From positions 806,001 to 870,000 of the forward strand of contig NZ_FOYL01000002.1 of NCBI RefSeq assembly GCF_900115955.1: a stretch of 64,000 nucleotides of DNA, written 5' to 3'. This stretch comes from Lentzea waywayandensis (lineage in GTDB: Bacteria; Actinomycetota; Actinomycetes; Mycobacteriales; Pseudonocardiaceae). The notes beneath the pieces are model-generated. The model was not told the origin of the DNA. It saw only the letters and a program-made list of their open reading frames with translations, and did no database searches. Position numbers and translations under genes: made by a program. Of the stretch, positions 1-13,900 are shown piece after piece; the first letter of the stretch is position 1, and every line of letters begins with the position of its first letter.

Positions 1-1869
1 ATGACCGCGCCTCAAACTCCACTCCCGTCTCCTCCCGGGATGAACATCACCGAGGAGAACAAGCTCAAGGGCTCGCTGTTCATCGAGGCCTACGGCAGCC
101 TGATCGACGGCATCAGCAAGGACGCGGAGTCCGAGACCGAGAAGGCTCTCGACATCACGTTCAACGCCATCGGTGCGGCCTCGGCCACGGTGATGCTCGC
201 GATCGACCCGCTCGGCAGCATCATCGGTGCGGGCGTCGGCTGGCTGATCGAGCACGTGTCGTTCCTGCGTGACGCCCTGAACCAGCTGATGGGCAACCCG
301 GAGGAGATCCAGGCCAACGTCGAGGCCAACAAGGCGCGCGCGGCCGAGCTGCGGGTGCTGGCCGAGGACCACAAGAGCGGGCTCGCGACGTTCGACGGCT
401 GGACGGGCGCGTCGTCCGAGCGCTTCAAGACGTCGATGGACGGCATGGGCCAGGAGCTCGACGACCTCGCGAACGCCGTCGAGTCCAAGGCCAAGATCGT
501 CGCGATCATGGGCATGCTCGTCACGGTGCTGCGCGACATCGTCCGCGACCTCATCGCCCAGCTGATCGGTTCGCTGATCGGTGGCGCGATCCTCGCGGCC
601 GCCGCCATGATCCCGACCTTCGGCGCCTCGATCCCGATCTTCGCCGGCTTCGCGGTCGGCAAGGCCGTCGCGCTGGGCGTGAACATCGCGTCCCGCGTCG
701 CCCGCGTCGTCGCGGCCCTGGGCCGTCAGATGAAGCGCATCGGCGACCTCGACGACATCATGAAGAAGGTCAGCAAGGGCTGGGAGCGCTTCGAGAACTC
801 CGCCGACGTCGCCGAGATCGCCTACGAGGGCTACAAGGCCCAGGACGGCGTCAACAAGAAGATCGACGAGGCGGTCGCGGCCAACCAGGGCGGCGGCGGT
901 GACGGCACCACCCCGCCCGGCGCCTCCGGAGGCAAGACGGCCGCGGACGCGACCGGTACCGCGAGCGCGACGCTGGCGAACGCCCGTGTCGGCACCGTCC
1001 AGCAGGACGGCACCGCGCAGGCCACGCTCGCGAACGCCCGCATCGGCACCGTCCAGCAGGACGGGTTCGCGCAGGCAACGCTCCCGAACGCTCCGCTCCG
1101 GCGGACGGAAGCGGGCGAGCCGATGCAGGCTCTCAGGCGCACGGAGGCAGCTGAGCCGATGCAGGCGCTCAGGCGGACAGAGGCTGCCGAGCCGATGCAG
1201 GCCCTCAGGCGCACAGAAGCCGCTGAGCCGATGCAGGCCCTCAAGCGGATGGACGCGACCGAGCCCCTTCAGCCGACCCACGCTCTCCGGGCGGTGTCCG
1301 CGACCGAGCCGGCACAACCGATGCAGGCTCTCCGGGCGATGGACGCGGTCGAGCCCATGCAGGCGCGCACGGCGATGCACGCCGCCGAGCCGATGCAGCC
1401 GTTGCAGCCGATGCAGCGGGCCGAGGCGGTTCAGGCACCTATGGCGTTCTCCCGCGTGGAGGCGGCTGAGGCTCCTGTGGCGTTCTCGCGTTCGGTGGCC
1501 TCGGACTCGACGATGGCGTCCGGCGTCAGCATGACCTCGAGCGCGCCCATGCACGAGGCCGTCCAGCCGATGCAGGCGCGTGAGATGTACACGAGCCCCG
1601 AGACCCCGTCCGAGCCGTTGCAGGCCCAGTCGGGTTACGAGCCGCTCGCGCGCACGCAGATGTCGCACGCGTACGACGCTCTCGAGCCGTCGCAGCCGCG
1701 TGAGGTCTACGGGCGCGTCGACGCCCAGCCGGTTTACGAGAGCGTCAACCCGCTCATGGCGAGCGAGCCGCTGCAGCCGACCGTCGGCTACGAGGCGGCA
1801 GGCGGTGCCGCGGCCCAGCCTCTGCGCCCGACCATCGCGCACGAGCGGTCCGTCCGGCCGACAGAGTAA
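1..1869 (+). CDS. WXG-domain protein with tandem repeats
   Basis: 622 residues; the ATG is the first base of the window, so an upstream start or RBS cannot be judged. Residues about 54-90 and 184-230 are long hydrophobic segments; between them lies a helical region with a W-T-G turn at 134-136, as in WXG100/ESX substrates. After a Gly-rich hinge near 297 come 18-residue repeats (ATLANARxGTVQQDG core, about 321-362), then 12-residue repeats (LRRTEAAEPMQA type) from 366, decaying into Met/Gln/Pro-rich sequence to the end. No cysteine was noticed. It sits 69 bases upstream of the giant gene on the same strand, so co-transcription and a partner role (chaperone, membrane insertion or co-secreted subunit) are inferred. 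No signal peptide is apparent. It could be an ESX-type substrate related to EspB/EspE-like proteins; the exact family is not recognised. Confidence 0.8.
   Translation: MTAPQTPLPSPPGMNITEENKLKGSLFIEAYGSLIDGISKDAESETEKALDITFNAIGAASATVMLAIDPLGSIIGAGVGWLIEHVSFLRDALNQLMGNPEEIQANVEANKARAAELRVLAEDHKSGLATFDGWTGASSERFKTSMDGMGQELDDLANAVESKAKIVAIMGMLVTVLRDIVRDLIAQLIGSLIGGAILAAAAMIPTFGASIPIFAGFAVGKAVALGVNIASRVARVVAALGRQMKRIGDLDDIMKKVSKGWERFENSADVAEIAYEGYKAQDGVNKKIDEAVAANQGGGGDGTTPPGASGGKTAADATGTASATLANARVGTVQQDGTAQATLANARIGTVQQDGFAQATLPNAPLRRTEAGEPMQALRRTEAAEPMQALRRTEAAEPMQALRRTEAAEPMQALKRMDATEPLQPTHALRAVSATEPAQPMQALRAMDAVEPMQARTAMHAAEPMQPLQPMQRAEAVQAPMAFSRVEAAEAPVAFSRSVASDSTMASGVSMTSSAPMHEAVQPMQAREMYTSPETPSEPLQAQSGYEPLARTQMSHAYDALEPSQPREVYGRVDAQPVYESVNPLMASEPLQPTVGYEAAGGAAAQPLRPTIAHERSVRPTE
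949..1440 (+). repeat. In-gene tandem repeats (54-nt then 36-nt units)
   Basis: Two successive arrays inside the 622-residue gene. The first has two full 54-nt units plus a partial third. The second has four nearly identical 36-nt units starting at 1096 (LRRTEAxEPMQA), followed by diverged copies (LKRMDATEPLQ, LRAVSATEPAQ, LRAMDAVEPMQ). The units keep frame, so copy number can vary without breaking the gene. Confidence 0.85.
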
Positions 1870-1938
1870 GTCCCAGCCAACAGCCGGGATCCCCGCGATC
1901 CCGCCTTGTTCTGACGCAGTTCTGGAGAATCGCCGCTC

Positions 1939-4900
1939 ATGGCCAAGGGGAACGTCAATCCCAACCCAGCGCCGAACCCGGGAGCGAACCCTCCCCCTTC
2001 GGCACCGCCCACCAGCGGTACGGGCGGAGGCGGCCCCACCGGCAACAGCGGCTACTCCATGAACGACTCCTCGATGCAGGGGTTGCAGGGCAAGGCGGGT
2101 GACCTGGGGTCCCGGCTGTCGAGCATCTCGTCCGGCCTGCGCGGCCTGAACTTCAGCGGCAACGCGCTCGGCCCCATCGGCCTGTTCGCGGTGCCGGCGC
2201 TCAACGCGTCGAACGACAACGCCGTCTCCCAGGCCGACCGGGGAGCCAAGGCGTTCACCGAGGTCCAGTCGAACCTGAAGGCAACGCTTCAGACGTCGCA
2301 GCAGGTCGATCAGACCAACCAGACCAACATCAAGTCGATCGACCCGAGCACCGACGCGAAGAACGTGCGCGGCGGCGGCAACAACACGTCGGGCAACTTC
2401 ACTCCTGGCGGTCCCACGGCCAACGGCCCGCAGGGGATCAACGGCGGCGGGCGCAACACCTCGGGCAACTTCACGCCGGGCGGCCCCACCGCCAACGGAC
2501 CGCAGCCGATCAAGGGCGGCGGCAGCAACACGACGTCCGGCGTCAAGGGACCTGGCGGCGGCCCGTCCGCGGCCGCGCCGAACATCAAGGGCGGCACGGG
2601 CGCCACGACGTCCGGCGTGAACACCGCCGGTGGTGCCGCGGCGAGCGCGGCTCCGAACATCAAGGGCGGCACCGGCGCCACGCCCGGCGGCGCCAAGGGC
2701 CCCGCACCCTTCACCCCGACCGCGCCCGGCTACACCCCGCCCAGCGGTGCCGGCGGCAAGGGCAGCACGTCCGGCGTCAAGACCCCCGGCGGGCCTTCGG
2801 TCGGCGCGACGCCGAACATCAAGGGCGGTGCCGGTGCCACGCCCGGTGGCGGCGCCAAGGGCCCCGCGCCCTTCACGCCGACCGCGCCCGGCTACACCCC
2901 GCCCGGCGGCACCAACACCAGCGGCGGCAAGGGCGGCGCGACCGGCGGCGTCAAGAGCCCCGCAGCCTTCACCCCGACCGCTCCCGGCTACACCCCGCCC
3001 GGCGGGGCCACCGCCGCCGGTGGCAAGGGCGGCACGACCGGCGGCGGTGCCAAGGGCCCCGCGGCCTTCACCCCGACGGCGCCCGGCTACAAGGGCCCCG
3101 ACGGCACCAACGCCGGCGGCAAGGGCGGCGGTGCGTCGCCCGGTTCGCCCGCCGCGCCCGGTGGTGGCGGCAAGGGCCCCGCGTCCTTCACGCCGACCGC
3201 GCCCGGCTACAACGGCCCCAACACTCCCGGAGGCGCGGCCGGCACCAAGCCCGCCACGTCCGCTCCCGGCCCGCAGAACGCGGTGACGTCGCCTTCGCGC
3301 GGCGGTGCGACGCCTCCCGCGGCGCCCCCGATGGCCCCGCCGATGGGCGGCGCGAACCCCGGTGGCGCGACCGGCGGCGAGCGCGGCGGCAGCAAGTTCA
3401 CTCCCGCCGGCGGCGGCGCGAAGGGCGTGTTCGACGCGCCCAAGCCCCCCTCACCCGACAGCACCATCACCAAGGCCCCACCGCAGTCGTCGCCTTCCAC
3501 GCCGCCCCCGGCCCCGAAGCCGGGCGTCGGCGGCACTCCGCCCACGGGTGGCGCGACGCCGCCCGCCGGTGGCGCGACTCCCGGTTCCCCGGCGCCCGGC
3601 GGCGGTGCCAAGGGCCCCGCTCCCTTCACTCCGACGGCGCCCGGCTACAACGGCCCCGGCAACCCAGGCGGCCCGACGACGCCCGGTTCGCAGAGCGCTG
3701 TCGCCACCCCGCCCCAGAGCGCGGGCCCGCGCGGCGTAGTGCCGCCCGGCGCGACGCCTTCCGCCGCAGCCGCTCCTCCCATGGCCCCGCCCATGGCACC
3801 CGGCGGCGGCGCGAACCCCGGTGCGACCGGCGGCGAGCGCGGCGGCAGCAAGTTCACTCCCGCCGGCGGCGGCGCGAAGGGCGTGTTCGACGCACCCAAG
3901 CCCCCCTCACCCGACAGCACCATCACCAAGGCCCCGCCGCAGTCCTCCCCCTCCACGCCGCCCCCGGCCCCGAAGCCGACGCCGCTGTCCCCGCCCGCGG
4001 CCACCGCGCCTCCGGCGACCTCGCCGAACACCGCACCGCCCGCACAGAACCGCCCTGGCACGCCACCGGTCTCTTCGCCGGCGCCCGCACCGAACACGAA
4101 CGTCCCGCCGAACACGAACGTCCCGCCGCCCGCGCAATCCCGGCCCGCTCCCGTCGCGCCGCCGGTGTCGTCGCCCGCGCCGAACACGAACGCACCGAAC
4201 ACGAACGCGCCTTCCCCGCGCACGGACACGACGCCGTCGGCCCAGCCGCCGCGTGCCGACGCACCGCCCGCGCAGACGCGTCCGGCGCCGGCCGCGAACG
4301 TGCCGCCGGTCAACACGCCCTCGCCCACGCCGAACGTCAACACGCCGAGCCCGAACGTCAACACGCCCGCGACGAATCCCGCGACGAACGCGCCTTCGAC
4401 GAACGTCCCGCCGGCGAACACGCCGCCGCCGCGTTCGGACACGACGCCGTCGGCGCAGCCGCCGCGATCCGACGCACCGCCCGTGCAGACGCGGCCGGCA
4501 CCGGCCGCGAACGTGCCGCCGGTCAGCACGCCGTCGCCCGCGCCGAACGTCAACACGCCCGCACCCAACCCCGCGACGAACGCGCCGTCGGTCAACACGC
4601 CGAGCCCGGCACCGAACACCACCGTGCCCCCGGCGAACACCTCGCCGAACCCGAACCCCGCCCCCAGGCCCGAGACCAACGTCCCGCCGGCCGCCGCGCC
4701 GAACCCGGCTCCGAACACCAACGTTCCCCCGGCCACCACGCCGTCGCCGCGGCCCGAGACGAACGTCCCGCCCGCGAACACGCCGCCGCCCGCTCCGGCA
4801 ACGAACGCCCCACCGGCGAACACGCCGTCGCCCGCCCCGGCAACGAACGCCCCACCGGCGAACACGCCGTCGCCCGCCCCTGCAACGAACATCCCGCCCG

Positions 4901-7900
4901 CGAACACCCCGTCGCCGAAGCCGGACACCGCCGTTCCCGCGGCGAACACGCCGAAGCCCGAGACCAACGCTCCCCCGGCCGGGCCGAAGCCCACCCCGGA
5001 CACGAACGTGCCGCCGCCCGCACAGACGCGGCCGGCACCGCCGGTCAACACCCCGGCGCCCAACACCGACATCCCGCCCACCACCACGCCCAACCCCGGC
5101 GACTCGAGCGTCAAGACGCGGCCGGCGCCCCAGCCTCCCACCGGCGCGGCGCCGAACCCCAACACCACCGCGAACCCCAACCCCGCTCCGGCTTTCGTCG
5201 TGGCGCCGGTCGTCGTGCCGGCACCGAACCAGGCTCAGACCGGCACCAACACGGACACCGACTCGGTGTACGAGGACGCACTCGAGCCGACGGCCGAGCA
5301 GCGGGTGGAGAGCTACCGGGCCACGGACCCGAAGAACGACTCGGGCTACTGGCCGAACCCGGACAACGACGGCAACCTCGAGCACGGTCCGAACCCGCCG
5401 TCGCCGTTCGTCGCCATCAGGGTCGACGAGAACACCACCGTCGGCCTGACGCCGTACATGGCCAAGCAGTGGCTGGCGGACAACGGGGTCACCGTGCCGC
5501 CGCGCACCAGTGTCGAAGCGGCGATGCACCCGCTTCTCTACGACGCGGGCCTGGGCGGCGGCAACCGCAAGCCCGAGGTGTACGGCATCGACAACGCCGC
5601 GGACTTCCGCAGTGAGATGCAGGGCGTCGCGGCCCAGCAGAACATCCAGGCACAGCAGAACGTGCTGAACGCGGTGAACGACCTCGCCACCGACATCACG
5701 ACCAAGTACCCGCCGGAGCAGTTCAACTACGTCGGCCTGGGCCGCAGTCCCGCCGCCGTGGTCGCCGCGCTGCAGAACCAGGGGCACGACGCGGTGTCCA
5801 TCCCGCTGTCGAACTTCCGGCCGCTGCCCGCCGACCCGAACTCGATCCTCGCCCCGGCGTACAACGGTCCCGACGGCAAGCCCAAGACCGAGCCGATGAC
5901 CGATCAGCAGCAGGACATGCTCGACCAGCACTTCGACGAGTTCCTGGGCGACCTGCCGCCGGGCAAGAACGTGCTGCTGATCGACTACACGCAGGGCGGT
6001 CTGTCCCTGGTGTCCGCGCAGCACCAGCTGCAGCAGCACATGAACAACAACGGGTCGGACGCCCGCGTGCAGGCGTTCGCGATCCACGAGGCGACGAACC
6101 GCAACGACATCAACAACACGATCAACGCCGCCGCGCAGCCGGGATCGAGGTTCCAGGGCCTCTACGAGCAGTACATCGACGGCACCGGCCGCGCGGATGC
6201 CCGTCAGGACTTCAGGAACGGCATCGAGACGCACGAGATCGAGTTCAGGCACCCGCTGGGCGACGCGTTCCGCAACGAGGCCTTCGACGACTTCGCCGAG
6301 CACGGGTCGTACAAGATCCTCGACCAGAACCCGGACACGTTCCAGCAGGACCGGCCCCACAGGGACCACGACGTCGAACCCGGCGTCACGCCGGCGTGGG
6401 ACGTGCTGAAGGACGCCGTCGCGGAGAACAACCCCCAGCCGAAGCCGGACACCGTCGACAACGGCAACGGGAACGGCCCCGACAACGACGACAGCCCCGA
6501 CACGGACAACGGCAAGGACAGCGGCAAGGACAACTCGAAGGACGGCGGCCCGAAGGACGGCGACGCCAAGGGCGGCGGTTCCAGGGACAGCGACAGCGAC
6601 ACCCGGGACGGCGACTCCAAGGGCAGCGACCCCAAGAACGGCGACCAGACCCGTTCCGCGCCCCCCGGGCCCGGCAACGCCGACGTCCAGTCGCAGACCG
6701 ACACCGACACGGCCGCGAACACCAGCACGGACAACAAGTCCGCGCAGAACAGCCCGGCTGACAACCGTCCGACGCCGACCAGGGACGCCCCGGCGACCCC
6801 GCCGCCAGCGTCGGCCCCGCCGGCACCGCCCGCTCCCCCGGCACCGCCCGCTCCGGCCTCGAACCTGAACCCCGACGGCACCCGGAAGGACGTGCCGAAG
6901 GTCGGTGCGCCGCCGGCGATGACGCCGCCGACCCCGGAGTCGCACAAGGGCAAGGAAGTCCTCACCGACCAGTCGTGGCGGCACGACCCCGCCAAGACCG
7001 CGGAGTGGTCGAACCCGAGCAACCCGGCCGACCGCAGCACGTGGGCGGACCGCCGCAACGACACCGACGTGCGGACCGTCAACCAGACCGTGCACGACGT
7101 CCGCACGGACAGCACGCCGTCGAACATCAAGTCCTACCAGGGACTCATCAACTACGACCTGCGGCGCATCGAGACGAGCCCCGGCAACTTCGTGCAGGAG
7201 TACACCGTCAAGGTGCACATCGACCCTGCGGCGAACATGACCCCGGAGGCCGTCGCGCAGGTCAAGGAGAACGCCACCAACGGCGTGAACTCCATGCTGA
7301 ACCAGGGCCACCGGCTGCCCAGCGGTGACCAGTTCCACCTGAACCTCGAGTTCACCGACAACAAGGCCGACGCGCACACCAGCATCAAGGTCGACGACAA
7401 GACCACCAACCCGGACCAGACCCACTGGGGCACCGACACCAGCCCCGAGGTCCTGGCGCACGAAACCCTGCACTACCTGGGAATCCCGGACGAGTACAAG
7501 GACACGACCCGGGTCTTCCAGCAGCACGACACCAACTCCGGCGTGCACCAGAACGACGGCGGCATGATGGGCGCCGACGTCCACCTGGACGACCCCGGCA
7601 TCCGGCCGCGTCACCTGTGGCTGATCGAGAACACCGCCAACAGCCAGGTCGCGGTGCCCGACACCACGATCAACCCGGCCGGCCCGGCCACCGTGCCGCC
7701 GCCCGCGGACTGGACTCCCAAGCCCGCCACGGACAGCGCCCCCGCACCGTCCACACCGGACACCGACAGCACCACCCCGACCCCGGACACCGACGTGCAG
7801 ACGAGGCCCATGCCTTCGTCGACCATGCCCGGCAGCTTCCCCGGCGGCTTCGACGCCGACGCCGATGTGGACGCCGACGTGCGGCCCAACCAGACGCACT

Positions 7901-10900
7901 CGCCGAACCTGGACAAGGTCGGCCTGGTCGAGTCGGTGCTGCGCAGCGCCGCGTTCCAGGGCGTGCCGGTCCCGAACTCGTCGCCGCTGGTCGGCTCCAA
8001 CGACGTCAAGTCCACTGTGGACACCGTCCTGAACGACGTCCAGCAGAACCCGCAGAACCACAACCACCCCGGTCTCACGCCGAACGGCCTGTCGAGCTGG
8101 GTCGCGAGCCAGGTCGATCCCGACACGCTGGCGAAGTTCCACCCCGACCTGGAACCGAACGTGCCCGGCCTCACCGCCGACGCCAAGGTGGACCAGTGGC
8201 GGGCGAACCTCGCGAACGACCTCGCGAACGGGTCGTCGAGGCGCTGGGACGTCGTGAGCACCGACGGCATGAAGCCGGGCGACGCCGACGTGGTCAACCA
8301 CGTCGCGCAGCAGGTCAAAGAGAACGGCGCGATGCCGACGTCGGCCGACCTGGTCACCAAGGGTCTGCAGACGCCGGCGTGGGCTGATTCCCAGGTCGGC
8401 AGCCACCTGCCCGACACGATCGCGCAGTCGCTGGGCGTGCAGGTCGTCGTGGACAACAACGGCGTGCAGACCGTCCACGGCCCGGCGGGCGCGCCGCAGG
8501 TGACGGTCAGCTCGCAGAACGGCACGTTCGGCGCGCTCGGCACCCCGTCGCCCCAGGACGTGCGCGCCGGCATGGAGGCCTGGCTCGGGGCCAAGTCCTC
8601 CGCCGAGATCAACCAGACCATCGCCGACCTGCGCAAGGGCGGTCAGAACGACGCCCTGATCACCGCGGCGCAGCAGACGCAGCTGATCAAGCGCGCGTCC
8701 GCGCACCCCGGTGGTCCGCAGGTCTTCATGAACGACCTGCTGAACCAGCAGGCGAAGCTCGAGAACCGGATCGACGACTCGAAGTCCAAGTCGACCTGGA
8801 AGCCCGAGGCGCTCCAGACGAAGCAGGACAAGGCGAACCAGGCCCAGATCCAGCAGGACATCGCGCGGGACACCGATCTCCTCAACAACGTCAACAACCA
8901 GATCAACACCATCCAGGACGCCGGTGCCAGGGTGGGCCTGACCCACGCCGTCGACAACTTCGTCGCGGGCCCGAAGGCGGACAAGCTCGCGAACGTCGGC
9001 CCGCAGGCGCTCACCCAGCTCGACGCCCACCTGACCCAGGAGATCGCGGCGGCGGAGAACGCCGGGTTCGACACCACGGAGCTGAAGGCCCTGCAGGAGC
9101 GGGTGCGCAACGAGCCGGACGCGCGCGCCGCGATGGCCCAGATCAGCCGGCACGGCGTGGACGGCCTGACCGCTCAGGTGGACAAGGCCAGCGGGCTGTT
9201 GCAGGAGTTCCGCGAGACCAAGGAGGACTACACCGGTTTCAACGGCTTCATGAACCGGTGGTTCGGCGACGGCACGAACCACAGCACCGCCGAGGTCGAC
9301 GCGAAGATCGCCGAAGCCGAGGCGGTGCTGAAGCAGTCCGAGCACCAGCTGTCGTTCGCGAACAACCCCGAGTACAGCAACAGGGTCGACAAGGCCCTGA
9401 ACATGCACGACATCAACCAGCGGTTGGACCGGCTCCAGGAGACCAACAGGGAGAACGCCGCCAGGACCGCTGAGCGCGACGCGGAGAGGGCGGCCCAGGC
9501 GCAGGAGGCCCGGGAGGCTCAGGAACGCCGCGAGGCGCAGGAGCAGCAGGCCCGGGACCGCGCCCAGGCGCAGGCGAGGCAGGAGCACGCCGCGTTCAAG
9601 GCCTCGCTGTTCGGCAAGTCCTCCGCCGAGCTCGACGACCTGAAGACGCAGTACCAGGGCAACCCCGACCGCACGTTCGAGATCGACCAGATGTCCCGCA
9701 ACCAGGAGGCCGCGCAGAAGCCGGGCGGCATCGCGCAGCACCTGCAGGACCTCCAGGGCGACATCAAGAACACGCGCAACCAGGTCAACGACCTGAAGAA
9801 CATCAAGGACGCGTTGCCGGACGCGTGGAAGACCGAGCTGATGCGCACCGACCAGGCCCAGCGCCAGGCGGAGCAGCAGAACCTCAGGCTGCGCGAGATG
9901 GAGCTCAACAACGAGATCAACAGGCTCCAGTTCGACCGCAACGACGCGCTCACCACGTACGCGCTGAACCTGCCTGCCGACCCGAACGCCCCCGGATGGC
10001 AGTCGGTGACGCCACAGGACGTCGCGGACCTCGAGACCCACGTCGAAGGCCTCATCAACGACGCACGGGCCACCGGCCAGCCCACCCCGGACCTGGACCG
10101 GCTGGCAGACACGCTCAAGGACCTCCGGATCGGTGACCAGGGCGGCCCGATCCAGACGAACGACCCCGCCGCCGGCCAGAACGACGCGCCGTCGATCCAC
10201 ACGGACGACTCGGCGTCGGTCCAGTCCGACAACGACGTCCAGGACCGCGCCCCGGTCAACGAGAACCCCGCACCGGCGGCCGAGCCCCGCCCGCGGCCGC
10301 AGCCGTTCATGCAGGACCCGTCGACACGGCCCGCGAACCCGGACGTGGACCTCGTCGTCCCCGGCGGTTTCGGCCCCATCCAGGAGGGCACGCCACAGCG
10401 GTCCTTCGAGGCGTCGCTCTACGGCCTGGACTCCGCGGCACTGCGCGACATGCAGCAGAACCCGGCGTACAGCAGCAACCCGGAGCGCGCGGCCGCGATC
10501 CAGAGCCAGATCGACACCAACTACCGGGCCATCGGCGGTCCCGAGATCTACGACCGGCAGACCCAGTCCGCGCGGGACGGTCTCGCCAGGGTCGAGGCCG
10601 CCAACAACCGGTGGAACGCCGCCGACCTGGTGCCCGACGCCCTCAAGACCCAGGACATGCTCGACGAGAAGGCGGCGCGCCAGGAGCAGGCGAACCGCGA
10701 CATCCAGCGCGCCCAGAACCGGGTCGACCAGTTCACGAACAACCGCGACGCGGCGCTCACCACCTACGCGCTCCAGCAGCCCGCCGATCCGAACTCCTAC
10801 GGCTGGCGCCAGCTCAGCGACGCCGACATCGCGGCCGTGCAGACCCACCTCGACCAGCAGATCCAGGACGCGCAGGCGGGTGGCCACAACACCGGCCACC

Positions 10901-13900
10901 TCGAGGCACTCCGGGACTTCACGCAGGAGGTCCAGGAAGCGCGGAGGGACGCGGACGCGGACACGCGCCCCGCTCCGCCCGCGCCCGACGCGGACACGCG
11001 CCCCGCTCCGCCCGCGCCCGGCACGGACACGCGGTCGGCCCCCGACGCGGACACCGAGGTCGAGACCCGTCCCGCGCCGCCGAGGCCGACGCCGAACCCG
11101 GTCATCCCGATGACCACCATGGCGCCGCAGCCCGTCGGCCAGGTCCCGGACACGAACCTGCCGAGCTTCTTCCAGGACAACAAGGCGCTCGGTTCGATCA
11201 CGCCGACCGACGTGCGTGGCGCCGACGCGGTCGTGAACGAGATCCCGAACCTCAAGCCGGACGACCAGGCGCGCATCAAGAACGCGCTGGAGAACGACTT
11301 CGAGACGTTCCTCGACGGCGGCCGCAACTTCCAGGTGAAGATCGGCAACGCCTGGTTCGAGGCGAACATCCGCGCCGAGATGCACGCGGACGCCGACACG
11401 AACGTCGCGGCCGACGCCGACACCAAGGTGGACAAGAACTACCAGGCCGCCGTGTCGACCACGACGACGAACACCGTCGCCACGTCCAACGACGTCGGCG
11501 GTTCGGCGACGGCCGGTGTCGCGATGGGCCCGTACGGCACGGCAGGCGGCAAGGCCGCGCTCGCGACGCCCACGGTGTCGCAGTCGAACACGAACAGCAC
11601 CACCGAGCAGCGCGCGATCAAGGGATCGGACGACGGCTCCAAGAAGGTCACCGTCCCGGTCTCGTACGAGATCACCCTGACCGACGCGAAGGGCGACCCG
11701 GCGCGGTTCTCGACGCTGGACACCGGCACGGACGTCACGCTGCAGATCCCCGCTGACCTCAGCGCGATCGTCGACTCCGGCAAGACCTCGGACATGACCC
11801 CGCCCGCGGACGCGGAATGGGGCACGAAGGTCGAGAACGCGGTGCCGGAAGCCGTGGTCGTCAAGGACGCCGGCAAGGCGTTCACCGAGGTCGCCGCAGG
11901 CCTGCACCCGTCGATCACGAAGGTCGGCTCGCCCGGCCGCGAGGTGCTCCAGAACTTCCTGAGCCCCACCTCGATCCGCAACAACCTGCCGTCGATGCTC
12001 GGTGGCTTCGTCACCTCGCCCGACCTGATCAGCCCGCACGCCAGCAAGGGCGGCGCGGTGCAGATGACCGCGACGCTGAAGGAAGCGAAGCTGGTCGGCA
12101 CGCACGACACGGCGGCGCTGGACCTGAAGGACACCTCCGCCTGGGGCAGCAGTGTGTCCGCGTCCACCAAGACCGGGTTCGACGCCACCGCCGGGTTCGG
12201 CGGCAACATCGGCGTGCCCGGCCAGGTCGGCGGCACGGTCGGCGCGACCGCGACCTACTCCACGCGCACCGCGGAGGGCGTGAACGCGGGGTCGAGCAGC
12301 AGCCACAAGACCGGCATCGGCGTGAAGAACGAGACCGGTCTGTACGAGGTCACGGCCGAGGTCGAGGTCCGCACGCCGTCCGGTGACAGCGTGAAGATGG
12401 AAGTCACCACCCACATGCGCATGGGCCTGCACGAGGCCGGTGCCGTGGGGCTGCCCACGCCGGACGGCACCAGGAACTCGATCACCGACCCGGCCACCGC
12501 CGACACGAAGTTCCTGCCGCCGTTCGTCGCCGACACGATCGCCGCCGGCAACGCGAAGGTCGGCGAGTTCACGCCGGCCAACAAGGTGCAGGGCCAGGTC
12601 GAGAGCGCGCTGCGGGAACTGCCCGGCTTCGACAAGTTCCTGCCGAAGTGGAACAACAAGGACGCGAACCCGCGCAGCAGCAAGGGTCAGGGCTTCGCCG
12701 ACGTCGCGGAGCAGCTCGCGAACCAGCGCAAGATCGCGGCGACGCTGTCCCCCGCCGCGTTGAAGGCCAACATGGACAGCCTGCTCGGTCCGGGCGTCCA
12801 GGTGCAGCTGAAGAACTCCGGCAAGACGACGAACACCTACGTGAACGTCACGGTCAAGGCGAAGGTCAGCAACCCGAAGCACCTCGGCCAGGCCGACGCG
12901 CGCCCGGTCAGCGACTCGACCACGACCGGCCCGAAGCTCGACGCCAACACCAGCACCACCAAGGGCTGGACCGGTGGCGTCCAGGGCCGGGTCAACATCC
13001 CGGTGAAGACCGGCGTCGCCTCGCTCACCCCGATGCCGCAGGCCGGTGTGTCCTACAACCACTCGTGGACGGACAAGACCTCGGCCGGACCGGCGGTCAG
13101 TGCCACGTCGTCGAACCCCGGCAGCCCGGACGCCCAGGTCTTCCAGCAGGACGTCGAGTTCGAGGTCGAGATCACGACCTTCACCCGGCCCCGCACGTGG
13201 GTGCGCACCGTCGTGCCCGGAGCGCCCGGACAGCAGGCGCCCGAGGTGACGACCGTCGCCAAGACCGACGCGGGCCTCGACAAGATCGACGGCAAGGTCA
13301 ACCTGTGGGTGTCGGACGGTTCGACGCTCAAGAACGACCCGGGCGACGGCTTCAAGCCAGGTGACCCGAAGCCCACGCAGCTCGAGAACTCCCCGACCGT
13401 CAAGGACCTGCTGAACCCGAAGGATGCGCGGCCGAAGTCGCCGGAGTTCCTCAACGTCGAGGCGGTCGCCAACACGACCGCGTTGCGGGACCAGGCGATC
13501 GACGCGCTCAACCGCGCGGCCAACGGCGACTCGGCGCTCACCACGCCGGGCACCGCGTCCCGTGCCCAGATCGACAAGATGTTCGCCCCGGAGAACATCA
13601 AGGCGAACCTGCAGCGGCTCATCGAGACCGGTGTGCAGGAGCAGGGCCTGAAGTACGACCGGCGCGTCACCGACCGTTCCGGCGCCATCGGCATGTCCGT
13701 GACGCTGGGCGAGGCGAAGCTGGTGTCCATTTCGGACACCACCGGCTCCGACAACTCGGTCAGCGGTGGCTACAAGGCCGGTGAGTCGTCCTCGACCAGC
13801 CGGTCCGTCGACCTCACCGCCGGTATCAACGTCCCGGTGCGGCCGAACGTGACCCCGCCGCCCGCGGGCACGCCGTCGAACCCCAGCGGGTCCGGCGGTG

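Noticed and set aside
1096..1440. Regular short repeats resembling a CRISPR array
   Set aside because: No unique spacers; the units are contiguous, in frame and code for a protein repeat.
1939..2050. Signal peptide on the giant protein
   Set aside because: N-terminus MAKGNVNPNPAP is polar and Pro/Asn-rich, without a hydrophobic core; export by another route is possible but not shown.
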